DNA from: CAYYNP01 sp964472545
GTDB taxonomy: Bacteria; Planctomycetota; Planctomycetia; Pirellulales; Thermoguttaceae
DNA: 25,591 nt
Direction: 5' to 3'
Assembly: GCA_964472545.1 (NCBI GenBank)
Contig: CAYYNP010000130.1
Coordinates: 1-25,591, forward strand
Part shown: in pieces, positions 1 through 8,407 of the stretch
How the letters are laid out: each line of letters opens with the position of its first letter
Numbering within the stretch: the first letter of the stretch is position 1
Position numbers and translations under genes: made by a program
The notes under the pieces: generated by a model
What the model was told of the DNA's origin: nothing
The model's database searches: none
The model's input: the letters and a program-made list of their open reading frames with translations, nothing else

Positions 1-52
1 AGTCATCTCGCTCCGCGAGATGTCATGACGTCTCGCGGAGCGAGACGACTAC
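1..52. repeat. Doublet of inverted hairpin repeats (REP/BIME-like)
   Basis: Two 19-base hairpins face each other. The first is CATCTCGC / TCC / GCGAGATG at 4-22 and the second is CGTCTCGC / GGA / GCGAGACG at 29-47, joined by TCATGA. The second is the reverse orientation of the same unit, and its outer stem pair is changed from A-T to G-C on both arms. The same unit recurs near 9987 and 14924, and as a sequence variant at 8447. It lies just beyond the 3' end of the minus-strand propeller gene, so it could also act as a transcript-end hairpin, although no U-tract follows. Confidence 0.85.
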
Positions 53-76
53 AATCCGCAAGTCTTCCGACAATGC

Positions 77-2611
77 CTAGCGTTCCCGACCGCTCTTGCT
101 CGGCGACACCGGCTCATAGCAGAACATCATCCCGCTGGTTTGCGGACAGTAGAAGATCCGGCCGTTGGATACGATCGCGTGGGGGCAAGTATACGACGCG
201 AAACCGGACGTATTCCAAACGATCCTGCCGGTGCGCACGTCGGTCATGTAGAGCCCGCCGAGCGTTGCCGAAAGGGCCATGCCGCGCGAGGTCAACACGG
301 TCGATCCACAGCCGTGGGCAGGCCCCCAAACTTGAATCCGATTCTCGGTTGAACCGGCCATGCTGCCGTCGTCGAGATTCCAACGCAACGCCCCGCCTTC
401 GTACTTGTTGTTCACGGCAAAGTAGTCCGTCCCCAGCGAAACGGCGTCGACGAACCAGCGGCGGCGTCCTTCCTCTTGCTGCCAGATCACGCGTCCGTCG
501 GCCGCCGAAAGGCAAGCCAGCGGCTGGTGGAAGGTGCCGGGCAAGTAGAGTTTCGAGGCCTGGAACGAGGGGGTTCCCGTCTGGCTGGCAAAGACGCCCG
601 CCGCACGCCAGCGGATTTTGCCGGTTCGCGGCTCGATGGCCACCGTCTCGCCCGTGTCGCCGGAGTTTTCGCCGCCGCCGGTGAAGAAGAAGAGGCCATC
701 GCCAACACAGCCGGCCGGCCCGTTGAGATACTTGCCGTCGCTCTCCAGAGCAACGCGCCATAACGGCCGTCCGGTATCGGCGTCCCACGCGTCGATCGCC
801 TGTCCGACGGCTTCCTCCGGCCGGCAAAACGTCGGTGACTCGCCTTCCTGATAGAGCGACCCGAAGGCGACCACACCGTCGGCGAACACGGGCGACGCCC
901 GCAATCGGTCGCCGATGCCGATCGGCCGCTGCCAGAGAATGCGGCCGGTTTCGCCGTCGAGGCAGTAGAGCGAGCTTGCATTGCCTAGCGATTTCGGATA
1001 CCGCAGGCTGAACATCCGCGGCACGTAAACCTTGCCGTCGGCACACAGCAAGGCCGAGCGGCACCATGCCTGGTCGGACAGCTTTCGCCGCCAGCGAATG
1101 CGTCCGGTGGCTTGTTCTCGGCAGACGACCAGCCCGCCGAGAGTGACGTAGATCACGTCCTGCTCTGTGGCGCAGATAGGCTGTTTGAAGAGCCCGCCGC
1201 TGCGGGCCGCCCAGCGGAGTTTCAGCGGCGGGGCAAAGGCGTCGTCGTCGACGTAGTTGGCGTTTCTCGGGCCGCCGAACGCGGAAGGCCAGCCGTAGCG
1301 GCGCTGGCCGGCCGGCGTCACTTGACTACGCCGTCGATGGAGCGTCAGCGTGTGCCGCTTGGGCCGGATGCCTTTGCCGTTGCCCAGCACGTACAGGCAC
1401 CCGTCGTCGCAGCCGAAGAAAACCCGGCCGTCGGCAATCGCGGGGGCGGAACTGATCGGGCTGCCGTTGGGTGTTTGGAAGCGGAACGCTGGTTTCGTCA
1501 TGCCGTCAAGCCCACGCCCGCGCGACGACAAATCGACGGCAATCAGTTCCCCGCGAAGCGTCGTGAATAGACAGTGGTCCCGCGACAGCGCCGGCGCTGA
1601 GAGCGACGCGGTGACGTGGTCCGGGCCGTCGCCGAAAGACCGCCACGACTCGGCCGGGCTCGAGCCGAATCGATGGGCGGTGACGCCGAACACTTGCCGG
1701 CTGAAGTACGCCGTGCTGTTCCGCACGGCGGCGGGAACGGTCACCGCCCATTGGTGGTCGAGCACGTCGGCCTGCTCATCGAACGATCCGTCGTCCAACG
1801 ACGCACGGAGAAACCGCCCCAGACCGTCCTTGCCGGGAAAGCTGGCGAAGACGGATCCGTCGGCGATACTGACGCCCACCGGGAGGTACGTTTTCGTAAG
1901 CGGTTCGTGTAACGTCCAAACGTGTTTCGGCCCGTCGGCCGTCTCTTCAACGCAGACCACGTCTAGCCCGATCGCCATCACCACGCGCTTGTCGGCGACC
2001 GCCACGGCGACGCCGCCGTAATGCGGCTTGGCCGCCGGCGCGGGCCGCTGACGAACGTCGCGGTAGTGGTCCCATCGCCAACGGAGCTTGCCATTGAGAT
2101 CGAGGCAATGGACCACCGCGTCGAGCGTCTGCACGTAGATCGAATCGTTGGCCGCCGTTACGGCCGCGAGGATCGGCTGGCGGAAGCCTAGCAACTTGAT
2201 CGATCGGCCCGAGGCGGCATCGCGGATATACATGACGCCGGCAGTCGTTCCATAGACCATCCGCCCGCGGACGACGCACGGCGAAGACGTGTTGCCGCCG
2301 GCAGTCGCGGCGACGTCGGGAGTGGCCTTCCAGAGGATCTCACCCGAGGCGGCATCGACGCAATAGGCGGTCCCCATCTGGTCGACGACGTACGCCTTGC
2401 CGTCGACCACCGCCGGCGAGGTCAGCACGGCGTCGTCGAGTTGGACTTGAGCCGTCAATTCCAAGGGCAATTCGAGCGATTCCGCGACGGCGTCGGCAGT
2501 GTGACGCGAGTCTCGCATGAACTGCGTCCAGTCGGCGGCCGACGCCGGCAGCGAGAAGACACCGGTGAGCAGGCCGGCCGTGAATAGGGCAATCGAAGCA
2601 GATCGCAGCAT
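77..2611 (-). CDS. Secreted PQQ-binding-like beta-propeller repeat protein
   Basis: An 844-residue protein with a clear signal peptide (residues 1 to about 26, hydrophobic core ASIALFTAGLLTGVF, cleavage near ASA-AD), so it is exported. The rest consists of repeated propeller blades with the pattern 'V..G.vYv...G.lyclDa.tG.ilW', for example near residues 65-95, 385-410, 495-515, 550-565 and 610-630. This matches the PQQ/BamB-like repeat superfamily. No quinoprotein dehydrogenase catalytic signature is visible, so PQQ binding is not implied; such proteins are very common in planctomycetes and mostly uncharacterised. The start is supported by GGGAG seven bases upstream of ATG. It is divergent from the sulfatase gene. 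Confidence 0.88.
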   Translation of the reverse strand: MLRSASIALFTAGLLTGVFSLPASAADWTQFMRDSRHTADAVAESLELPLELTAQVQLDDAVLTSPAVVDGKAYVVDQMGTAYCVDAASGEILWKATPDVAATAGGNTSSPCVVRGRMVYGTTAGVMYIRDAASGRSIKLLGFRQPILAAVTAANDSIYVQTLDAVVHCLDLNGKLRWRWDHYRDVRQRPAPAAKPHYGGVAVAVADKRVVMAIGLDVVCVEETADGPKHVWTLHEPLTKTYLPVGVSIADGSVFASFPGKDGLGRFLRASLDDGSFDEQADVLDHQWAVTVPAAVRNSTAYFSRQVFGVTAHRFGSSPAESWRSFGDGPDHVTASLSAPALSRDHCLFTTLRGELIAVDLSSRGRGLDGMTKPAFRFQTPNGSPISSAPAIADGRVFFGCDDGCLYVLGNGKGIRPKRHTLTLHRRRSQVTPAGQRRYGWPSAFGGPRNANYVDDDAFAPPLKLRWAARSGGLFKQPICATEQDVIYVTLGGLVVCREQATGRIRWRRKLSDQAWCRSALLCADGKVYVPRMFSLRYPKSLGNASSLYCLDGETGRILWQRPIGIGDRLRASPVFADGVVAFGSLYQEGESPTFCRPEEAVGQAIDAWDADTGRPLWRVALESDGKYLNGPAGCVGDGLFFFTGGGENSGDTGETVAIEPRTGKIRWRAAGVFASQTGTPSFQASKLYLPGTFHQPLACLSAADGRVIWQQEEGRRRWFVDAVSLGTDYFAVNNKYEGGALRWNLDDGSMAGSTENRIQVWGPAHGCGSTVLTSRGMALSATLGGLYMTDVRTGRIVWNTSGFASYTCPHAIVSNGRIFYCPQTSGMMFCYEPVSPSKSGRER

Positions 2612-2702
2612 GGGGTATCTCCCGGGGCCGTTCGAGGTCAGGCGATCATTCTAGGGGGAGTCGCGGTCGTCTTCAAGACGGCGGCACGCGGAGCGTCGCA
2701 CG

Positions 2703-2731
2703 TTGCGAACGGCGCATCGCCGGGCTATATT
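2703..2731 (+). promoter_or_regulatory. Candidate sigma70-type promoter for the sulfatase gene
   Basis: TTGCGA at 2703-2708 (4 of 6 to the -35 consensus), a 17-base spacer, and TATATT at 2726-2731 (5 of 6 to the -10 consensus). The predicted start near 2738 leaves a leader of about 30 bases before the GTG start. It is found only by consensus matching. Confidence 0.5.
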
Positions 2732-2768
2732 TGAACGCGTCAATGATCCTCGCCAGGAGACTTTCACC

Positions 2769-4316
2769 GTGATCGCACGCACATTCCTTGCTGTAACCGC
2801 TTGCGGGGTCGCCCTGGCGGTGAGTTCGTCAGTTTGGGCCGACCAGTCGCAGATTACGCCCCGGACCGCCGGCAGCCGGCCGAATATCGTCTTCATGCTG
2901 GCCGACGACATGGGTTGGGCTCAACCGGGGTTCAACGGCGGCAACAGGCGGCTCACGCCGAACATCGACCGCCTGGCGGCCCGGGGCATGCGGCTGACGC
3001 ACTTCTACACCCATTCCGTCTGCGCCCCGACCCGCGGCGCCTTTCTTACCGGCCGCTACGCCTTCCGCAACTGGATGGACTGGCGCAGCGAGGATTTTGG
3101 CAAACCGAGTTATCTAAAGAAGCTCGGGCTGACATTGGCCCATAACCAGCGCGGCGAACCGACCCGGCGGATCCACGCGTTGGACACCAACGAGCGCACG
3201 ATCGCCGAAGCCCTGAAAGACGCCGGCTACTTCACTGCCCTGGTGGGCAAGTGGCACTGCGGCGAGTGGCTCGAGGAGCATCTTCCGATGGCGCAGGGGT
3301 TTATGCACCAGTACGGTCATTACGCGTGGGGGATCGACTACTACACCAAAACGATCGTACACAACGCCCCGGCACGTTTTGCCGTCTACGATTGGCACCG
3401 CAACCAACGGCCGGTTCAAGAGGAAGGCTACACGACCGACCTGTTTGCGGCCGAGGCCGTCCGCGTAATCGCCCGCCAGAAGGCGGACCGGCCGTTCTTC
3501 CTCTACGTGCCGTTCAATGCCGTGCATGGCCCGTTGAACGAGCCGCCGCGCTTCGGCGACGAGTTCGACGTCCGCAGCGCCATGCTGAAATGTCTCGACG
3601 ACGCGGTCGGCCGGATCGTGGCGGCCGTCGACCAGCACGGGTTCAAGGAGAACACGCTGGTGATCTTCACCAACGACAACGGTCCGGTGCTGGAAGAGAT
3701 GAGCGGACCGTATCGGGGTACGAAGAACACGACGTTCGAGGGCGGGGTGCGCGTGCCGTGCGTGGTCCGTTGGCCCGGCCACACGAAACCCGGCAGCGCG
3801 AACGACGGCATGATGTTCGTGGCCGATTGGTATGCTACGTTCATCACCTTGGCCGGCGGAAAGCACGAACAAGAACTGCCGGTCGACGCGATCGACATGA
3901 CGGCGATGCTCTTCGGCGATAGGCCCAGCCCGCGAAAGGAGATCATCTTCGAGGTGGCCGGCAGCGTGCGGCTGCCGACGATTCGCTCGGGCGATTTCAA
4001 GCTGATGGGTGAGATGCTCTTCAACGTCAAGCAAGACCCCGCCGAGACGACGGACATTGCGGCGGAGCACCCGCAGATCGTCCGGCGGCTGGCGGCTCGT
4101 CTGGAAGAAGTCGGCAAGCAACGTCCACCGCTGGGCGACAAGCCGCTGTTGATGGACCCGCCGCTGCCCTACATCTACGGTTGCGAAGAGAACGAGCGCC
4201 CGCCGCAATGGCTGAAGGACGCCGTCAAGAAGGTCCGCGCCACACAGCCGAAGACCTGGGCCCCCGGCGAAACCCCCTGGCCGCAAGCACCGAAGGGAGC
4301 CCACGCCAGCCAGTGA
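2769..4316 (+). CDS. Secreted type I sulfatase (arylsulfatase family)
   Basis: A 515-residue sulfatase that hydrolyses sulfate esters, probably on sulfated polysaccharide, in the periplasm or outside the cell. The GTG at 2769 is chosen because AGGAGA lies eight bases upstream and the protein then begins with a signal peptide (cleavage near VWA-DQ, residue 24); the ATG at 2703 would lie inside the promoter. Visible motifs: ADD metal ligands (D46, D47); CAPTR at 85-89, the C-x-P-x-R motif whose Cys85 is converted to formylglycine; GKWHCG (K161, H163); H253; TNDNGP (D303, N304); and K319 in the YRGTK segment. All the core catalytic residues appear present. It is of Cys type and so needs a formylglycine-generating enzyme, but no competent one is in this window. 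Substrate cannot be read from the sequence. Confidence 0.93.
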   Translation: MIARTFLAVTACGVALAVSSSVWADQSQITPRTAGSRPNIVFMLADDMGWAQPGFNGGNRRLTPNIDRLAARGMRLTHFYTHSVCAPTRGAFLTGRYAFRNWMDWRSEDFGKPSYLKKLGLTLAHNQRGEPTRRIHALDTNERTIAEALKDAGYFTALVGKWHCGEWLEEHLPMAQGFMHQYGHYAWGIDYYTKTIVHNAPARFAVYDWHRNQRPVQEEGYTTDLFAAEAVRVIARQKADRPFFLYVPFNAVHGPLNEPPRFGDEFDVRSAMLKCLDDAVGRIVAAVDQHGFKENTLVIFTNDNGPVLEEMSGPYRGTKNTTFEGGVRVPCVVRWPGHTKPGSANDGMMFVADWYATFITLAGGKHEQELPVDAIDMTAMLFGDRPSPRKEIIFEVAGSVRLPTIRSGDFKLMGEMLFNVKQDPAETTDIAAEHPQIVRRLAARLEEVGKQRPPLGDKPLLMDPPLPYIYGCEENERPPQWLKDAVKKVRATQPKTWAPGETPWPQAPKGAHASQ

Positions 4317-4396
4317 GCGTGCGACGTGTTGCCCGAACGTTGGGAACTCGTTCGACATGGAGGATAGGCTGCAGGTCGCTTGTGCAGGCGCATGCC

Positions 4397-5644
4397 TCAT
4401 CCTGCATCCTGTACCTCGCGTTTCTCGATCCGACGGTAAAGCCAAACGCGGCCGTGGCGCTCGTAGCTGGGAGTGGAACCTTGGCCGCCGCGGACCCAGG
4501 GCAGGTCGCCGAGTTCCTGCCACATCCGCAGCGCCTTGCGATAACGCTCTGCGCGCTGTTGAGGGTTTTCGTTGCGGGGCTCGTCTCGGAGCATCAAGTT
4601 GACGGCACTGCGGATGGCATTCTCCTTCTCGGCAGCCTCTTTCATTTTCGCACGTTGCTCTTCGGGCGCTTCGCGCCTCACGAAGTAGAAGTCACCCAGC
4701 AGCAGGTCGAGCCGTCCGTCACCGTTGAAGTCGGCGGCGCAGACGGCCTGGGGACGGGCCGGCGCGTCTTCGGGCCGACCGTTGCCGGACGACCAGGCGT
4801 CGGCGGAAACGAGGATCTGCGGCTGAACGAGCCTGGGCTGCCCTTCGTGGCCGACGTTGCGATACCAGACGATGTCGCTGCCACGTCCGGCCAGCAAGTC
4901 GTTGCGTCCGTCGCCGTCCCAGTCGGCCACACAAGGCGGGACGTTCCCGGTGGGAATCGGCTCTCCTAAGATCAGAATCGGCGCCGCCTCAGCGAAGACG
5001 GGCTCGCGGCGCGTGCCTTCGTTCAGCACGAGGCTGTACGCGCTTCGGCCGAGCAACAGGTCGCCGTCGCCGTCGCCGTCGACGTCGTGCATCCAGGCGG
5101 TCACGTTGTACGGGATCGTCCTGCCGCCGGGAAAGCGGCGTCCGAGTCGCACGTCGCCGTTGAGATTCTGTAGCACCTCGGCCTCGGCGAACGTGCCGTC
5201 CTCGTGGCGGCGGAAGAGATAGACCCCGCCGCCGTAGAACGAGCCGGTCAGCACGTCGGTCCGCCCGTCGCCGTCGAAGTCGGTTAATTGGGGCGTAAAC
5301 CCCACCCGGCATCCGGTCGGTACGCCCACGATGCGCTCGCCCACGGTGAACCACTCAAACGAGTCGAACCGGGGCCGGGCATTGGTGCCCACGTTGCGAT
5401 AGATGCGGAGCCGGCCGTAGGCCACCTGGCCTACCAGCAGGTCGTTCGTGCCGTCTTCGTCGAAATCTCCCCAAAACGGCGCCGCAAACCCGTCCACGTC
5501 GATCGGCTGGCCGCCGGCAGTGATTTTCACCGGCGCAGCTAGATCGGCTGCCCGCGGCGGCGGTGGGAGGCCGTCCTCCGCAGGGACTGCCAACGGGGCG
5601 GCAACGAACAGCCAAAGGACACAAATCGCTGGGAACGTCTTCAT
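4397..5644 (-). CDS. Secreted VCBS/FG-GAP repeat protein (paralog 1)
   Basis: A 415-residue exported protein with signal peptide MKTFPAICVLWLFVAAPLAVPAE. It carries at least five FG-GAP/VCBS calcium-loop motifs of the form D-x-D-x-D-G-x-x-D-L-L-x-G: GDFDEDGTNDLLVG, DFDGDGRTDVLTG, DVDGDGDGDLLLG, DWDGDGRNDLLAG and DFNGDGRLDLLLGD. This indicates an integrin-like beta-propeller. A charged segment follows (EEQRAKMKEAAEKENA), and the tail ends in RHGRVWLYRRI. It is a close tandem paralog of the next gene (5751-6950). The start was set by alignment with that paralog; a start four codons upstream is possible because the Shine-Dalgarno is weak. Role unknown; an extracellular binding or adhesion function is inferred only. 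Confidence 0.85.
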   Translation of the reverse strand: MKTFPAICVLWLFVAAPLAVPAEDGLPPPPRAADLAAPVKITAGGQPIDVDGFAAPFWGDFDEDGTNDLLVGQVAYGRLRIYRNVGTNARPRFDSFEWFTVGERIVGVPTGCRVGFTPQLTDFDGDGRTDVLTGSFYGGGVYLFRRHEDGTFAEAEVLQNLNGDVRLGRRFPGGRTIPYNVTAWMHDVDGDGDGDLLLGRSAYSLVLNEGTRREPVFAEAAPILILGEPIPTGNVPPCVADWDGDGRNDLLAGRGSDIVWYRNVGHEGQPRLVQPQILVSADAWSSGNGRPEDAPARPQAVCAADFNGDGRLDLLLGDFYFVRREAPEEQRAKMKEAAEKENAIRSAVNLMLRDEPRNENPQQRAERYRKALRMWQELGDLPWVRGGQGSTPSYERHGRVWLYRRIEKREVQDAG

Positions 5645-5750
5645 CGGTTTTTCCATTCGCCTGGGGGAATCGGAATCAACCACAGAGAGCACCGAGTTCA
5701 CGGAGGAAGGCACGCGGGATGGATCGTCGACTGCTACACGCCCGTTCTGG

Positions 5751-6950
5751 TTATCTCGTTGACGGTTTGGCGATCCGTCGGTAGAGCCACACTCGGCCGT
5801 GGCGTTGACTGGCGCCCGTCGAGTTCGTCGCGGCTTCCTGCCACCGTTGCAGCACCGTGCGGAAGCGTTCGATACGCTCGGCCCGGCTTATCTCCTCCGG
5901 GTTTTCGATCATTCTGCAGTATTCGCTCCATGCCTCGTTCTTTCTTGCATTGGCTTCCTTCATCCGTGCCTTCTGTTCTTCGTTTGGCTCGGGAACTTCG
6001 ACCCGCTTGAAGTACCGATCGCCCAGCAGCAGGTCGGGCTGGCCGTCGGCGTCGAAGTCGGCGACGCAGACGGCGTGGCGGTAGCCGGGCACACCGTCGC
6101 CCGTTTCATCTGTGGCGACCAGGACTCTTGGTGCTTGAAACGCCGGGTGACCCACGGTACCCGTGTTGCGATACCAGACGATGTCGGCCTGGCGGCCAAA
6201 CACCAGGTCGTCGCGGCCGTCGCCGTCCCAATCGGCCACGCACGGCAGCACGTAGCCTCTGGGCATCGCCTCTCCGCCGAGCATGATCGGCTCCGCGTCG
6301 CCAAAGACCGGGTGCTTGCTAGTGCCTTCGTTCGGCACCAGGCAGTAACTCCTACGGCCCAGCAGCAAGTCGGCGTCGCCGTCGCCGTCCCAATCGTAGG
6401 CGGCCGCGGCCAAGTTGTACCGGATCTCGCCGTTGCCGGGAAAATGGCGCGCGATGCGTATCTCGCCGTGTTTGTTCTGCTGGATCTCCGCGGCGGCGAA
6501 CGTGCCGTCTTGGTTGCGGCGGAAGAGACACACCTCGCCCCAGCCACCGCCGGTGAGCACGTCGGTCCGCCCGTCGCCGTCGAAATCGACCAACTGGGGG
6601 CTGAAGCCGACCTGACAGCACGGCGGGACTCCCGCGATCCGGCCGCCCGCCTCGAACCACTCGAACCGGTCGAACTCCGGCCGCGCGTTGGTGCCCACGT
6701 TGCGGTATATGCGCAGCCGTCCCAAGTCCTGCTGGCCGACCAGCAGGTCGATCTTGCCGTCTTCGTCAAAATCGCCGACAAAGGGTGCCGCGAATCCGTC
6801 CACGTCGATTGGTTCCCCATCGGCGGTGATCATGACCGGCGCGGCCAGATCGGTGGCCCGCGGCGGCGGTGTGGATTCCTCTTCCGCAAGGAAGGCCGAC
6901 GGGATAACGAAGAGCAGCCACAATGCACAGATCGCTTGGAACGTCCTCAT
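5751..6950 (-). CDS. Secreted VCBS/FG-GAP repeat protein (paralog 2)
   Basis: A 399-residue exported protein with signal peptide MRTFQAICALWLLFVIPSAFLAEE and the same series of calcium-loop motifs as its neighbour (GDFDEDGKIDLLVG, DFDGDGRTDVLTG, DWDGDGDADLLLG, DWDGDGRDDLVFG, DFDADGQPDLLLGD). Long blocks are identical between the two, such as PIDVDGFAAPF and GRLRIYRNVGTNARP, so the pair arose by tandem duplication. The start is supported by AAAGGA seven bases upstream of ATG. It begins 53 bases after the BlaI-type gene on the same strand and may be co-transcribed with it. No enzymatic domain is visible. Confidence 0.87.
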   Translation of the reverse strand: MRTFQAICALWLLFVIPSAFLAEEESTPPPRATDLAAPVMITADGEPIDVDGFAAPFVGDFDEDGKIDLLVGQQDLGRLRIYRNVGTNARPEFDRFEWFEAGGRIAGVPPCCQVGFSPQLVDFDGDGRTDVLTGGGWGEVCLFRRNQDGTFAAAEIQQNKHGEIRIARHFPGNGEIRYNLAAAAYDWDGDGDADLLLGRRSYCLVPNEGTSKHPVFGDAEPIMLGGEAMPRGYVLPCVADWDGDGRDDLVFGRQADIVWYRNTGTVGHPAFQAPRVLVATDETGDGVPGYRHAVCVADFDADGQPDLLLGDRYFKRVEVPEPNEEQKARMKEANARKNEAWSEYCRMIENPEEISRAERIERFRTVLQRWQEAATNSTGASQRHGRVWLYRRIAKPSTR

Positions 6951-7003
6951 CGATACGTCCTTTCGCTAACGGAGATTTGGGAATTGACCATAGCGGCCCG
7001 GGG

Positions 7004-7378
7004 CTATCGACCGTGTTTCTCACGTACCAACTCTCGAATCTGCTCGAGTTCCTCGTTCGGCATCCGCTCGTCTTCCAGCAGACAGGCCATCAACCCGGCC
7101 GCCGAGCCGCGGAAGATCCGCTGGACCAACTCGCGGGTGGCGGTGCGCTTGACGTTCTCCTCTTTCACCAACGGATAGAAGACGAACGTACGATCGTCGA
7201 CGTCGTGGCCCACGGCCCCCTTGGCTTCGAGCTTCCGCAGCAGCGTCTGCACCGTGCTATGGGCGATCGGCTCTTGGCGCCGCAGGGCGTCGGTAATCTG
7301 GCGTGCGCTGGCGCGGCCTTGTTCCCAAAGCACCTGGACGATTTTCAGTTGAACGCGGCCAAGTCGCAGACTGCTCAC
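7004..7378 (-). CDS. BlaI/MecI/CopY-family winged-helix repressor
   Basis: A 124-residue transcriptional repressor. The N-terminal winged helix reads LGRVQLKIVQVLWEQGRASARQITDALR, then AHSTVQTLLRKLEAKGAV as recognition helix and wing, then DDRTFVFYPLV. The C-terminal helices (ELVQRIFRGSAAGLMACLLED...EELEQIRELVREK) match the BlaI dimerisation and cleavage region. A GTG start at 7378 is chosen because the domain begins there and GAGGG lies about nine bases upstream; no ATG fits. Family members usually sit beside a BlaR1/M56 sensor protease. None is here, and the downstream genes are the two VCBS proteins. A promoter with a dyad operator immediately upstream suggests autorepression. Confidence 0.88.
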   Translation of the reverse strand: MSSLRLGRVQLKIVQVLWEQGRASARQITDALRRQEPIAHSTVQTLLRKLEAKGAVGHDVDDRTFVFYPLVKEENVKRTATRELVQRIFRGSAAGLMACLLEDERMPNEELEQIRELVREKHGR

Positions 7379-7421
7379 GATGACGGACCCTCGGGAATTG
7401 TCGCTGTTGTGTGTGTACGCC

Positions 7422-7447
7422 AGTAGATCTACCAAGGTAAATCTACT
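7422..7447. promoter_or_regulatory. Candidate BlaI operator (12-bp inverted repeat)
   Basis: AGTAGATCTACC at 7422-7433, two bases (AA), then GGTAAATCTACT at 7436-7447. The arms are inverted copies with one mismatch. The left arm also contains the palindrome GTAGATCTAC. The dyad covers the predicted -10 element and transcription start of the repressor gene, the usual position for self-repression. Its core resembles the TAC/GTA-rich dyads bound by BlaI/MecI proteins. Binding is inferred. Confidence 0.7.
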
Positions 7448-7468
7448 CAATTGAACGACACGAGTCAA
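7440..7468 (-). promoter_or_regulatory. Candidate promoter of the BlaI-type repressor gene
   Basis: On the minus strand, TTGACT (7468-7463, 5 of 6 to the -35 consensus) is separated by exactly 17 bases from TAGATT (7445-7440, 4 of 6 to the -10 consensus). The predicted start near 7433 gives a leader of about 55 bases. The -10 lies within the dyad operator. The promoter sits in the gap after the sigma factor stop codon, so the repressor and the VCBS genes can be transcribed independently of the sigma factor gene. Confidence 0.65.
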
Positions 7469-7511
7469 GGGGCAATCTTGTGAATTCCAGCAGAGATGAT
7501 CCGGCGGCGAG

Positions 7512-8126
7512 CTAGCCGGTGGCCGGATTGGCGCCCGCGCGGCGCATCTTGTCTCGGGCACGGCTGAGCATGGGGCCGACGCTGTTTTCGGCGATTCCGA
7601 CGGCGGCCCCAATTTCCTCGTAGCTCTTGCCTTCGAGGTGGAACAGCCGGACCACTTCGGCCTCGGTGCCCTGCAGGCCCTCGAGCAGCCGCTGCACTTC
7701 GTCGCGGTCGCCCAGTCGCTGCTCCACGGCGGGCTGCGGATCGGCCACGGCCTGGGCCGCACGCTGTGGCGAGCCATCGCCCAGCCGCGCGGTCGCCTTC
7801 CAGCGAAGCAACTCCTTGACCACAATTCGCCTGGCTACCACGGTCAGATAGGTGGCCAGGCTGCTCTGCCCGCGGAAGTTCCGCAACAGCGCAAAATCTC
7901 GGTCGACGACGGCCAAAAATACTTCAGCACAGAGGTCGTCACGGTCCTGAGACGAGAGCCGTACGCTGCGGGCTCCGGCGGTGTGTGAGACGACGTGGAC
8001 CACCAGGCCCATGAAGCGATCGATAAAATCTTCCCACGCGCGGGGCTTGCGATTGAGGCACCGCTCAAGCAGATTGCGGTCGATTTCGGAAAGTCCCACG
8101 CCGAGTATCCCCTCGTGATCGGCCAT
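7512..8126 (-). CDS. ECF-type RNA polymerase sigma factor
   Basis: A 204-residue sigma70-family protein with only the two ECF domains. Region 2 covers about residues 35-110 (DRFMGLVVHVVSHTA, DRDDLCAEVFLAVVDRDFALLRNFRGQSSLATYLTVVARRIVVKEL). Region 4 covers about residues 147-195 (LQGTEAEVVRLFHLEGKSYEEIGAAVGIAENSVGPMLSRARDKMRR, a clear helix-turn-helix). The linker is Ala/Pro rich. No anti-sigma factor or sensor gene lies alongside. The ATG at 8126 is the only convincing in-frame start, though its Shine-Dalgarno is poor. Target promoters cannot be read from this window. Confidence 0.9.
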   Translation of the reverse strand: MADHEGILGVGLSEIDRNLLERCLNRKPRAWEDFIDRFMGLVVHVVSHTAGARSVRLSSQDRDDLCAEVFLAVVDRDFALLRNFRGQSSLATYLTVVARRIVVKELLRWKATARLGDGSPQRAAQAVADPQPAVEQRLGDRDEVQRLLEGLQGTEAEVVRLFHLEGKSYEEIGAAVGIAENSVGPMLSRARDKMRRAGANPATG

Positions 8127-8407
8127 CGCCGAGGCGGCCCGCCCGTGCTCTGCAACAGGCGCCCGAAGGCCACATCGACGACCGTATCCAAAACCCCACG
8201 CTTATACTGATTTTAGATGCGTTTGGGGCAAGAAGCAAGCCTGGGACTAAGAAACCACCGGGGGGTGAGTTCAGATGGGCAAGACGCAATTCGGGCGTCT
8301 GGTGGGAGAAGCTTCCCAGGAAGATCGAGGGCTCCCCCCCATTAGACAGGCGCGAACTAGTACACCGAGGCAGCACTTGGACGGATTGCCCAGCATGGCC
8401 TTTCTTA
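8127..8407. other. Intergenic stretch upstream of the sigma factor gene
   Basis: No convincing gene on either strand. The part next to the sigma factor gene holds a weak candidate promoter (8201-8231). The remainder, up to the inserted element at 8408, shows no repeat or RNA structure I could support. Confidence 0.5.
8201..8231 (-). promoter_or_regulatory. Weak candidate promoter for the sigma factor gene
   Basis: On the minus strand, TATAAG (8206-8201) matches the -10 consensus at 5 of 6 positions. A possible -35, TTGCCC (8231-8226), is 19 bases away, longer than ideal. It would give a leader of about 70 bases before the ATG at 8126. Confidence 0.3.

Noticed and set aside
4317..4396. Intrinsic terminator between the convergent sulfatase and VCBS genes
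   Set aside because: I could find only short imperfect complementarity and no T-run on either strand.
3114..4523. 469-residue antisense frame over the sulfatase gene
   Set aside because: It mirrors a gene with complete sulfatase motifs. Its own product is low-complexity Arg/His/Leu/Val-rich with no recognisable domain, typical of high-GC antisense frames.
5799..7178. 459-residue plus-strand frame over the VCBS paralog and the repressor
   Set aside because: It is antisense to two well-supported genes, and its valine/alanine-rich composition derives from the complement of the repeated Asp/Gly codons.
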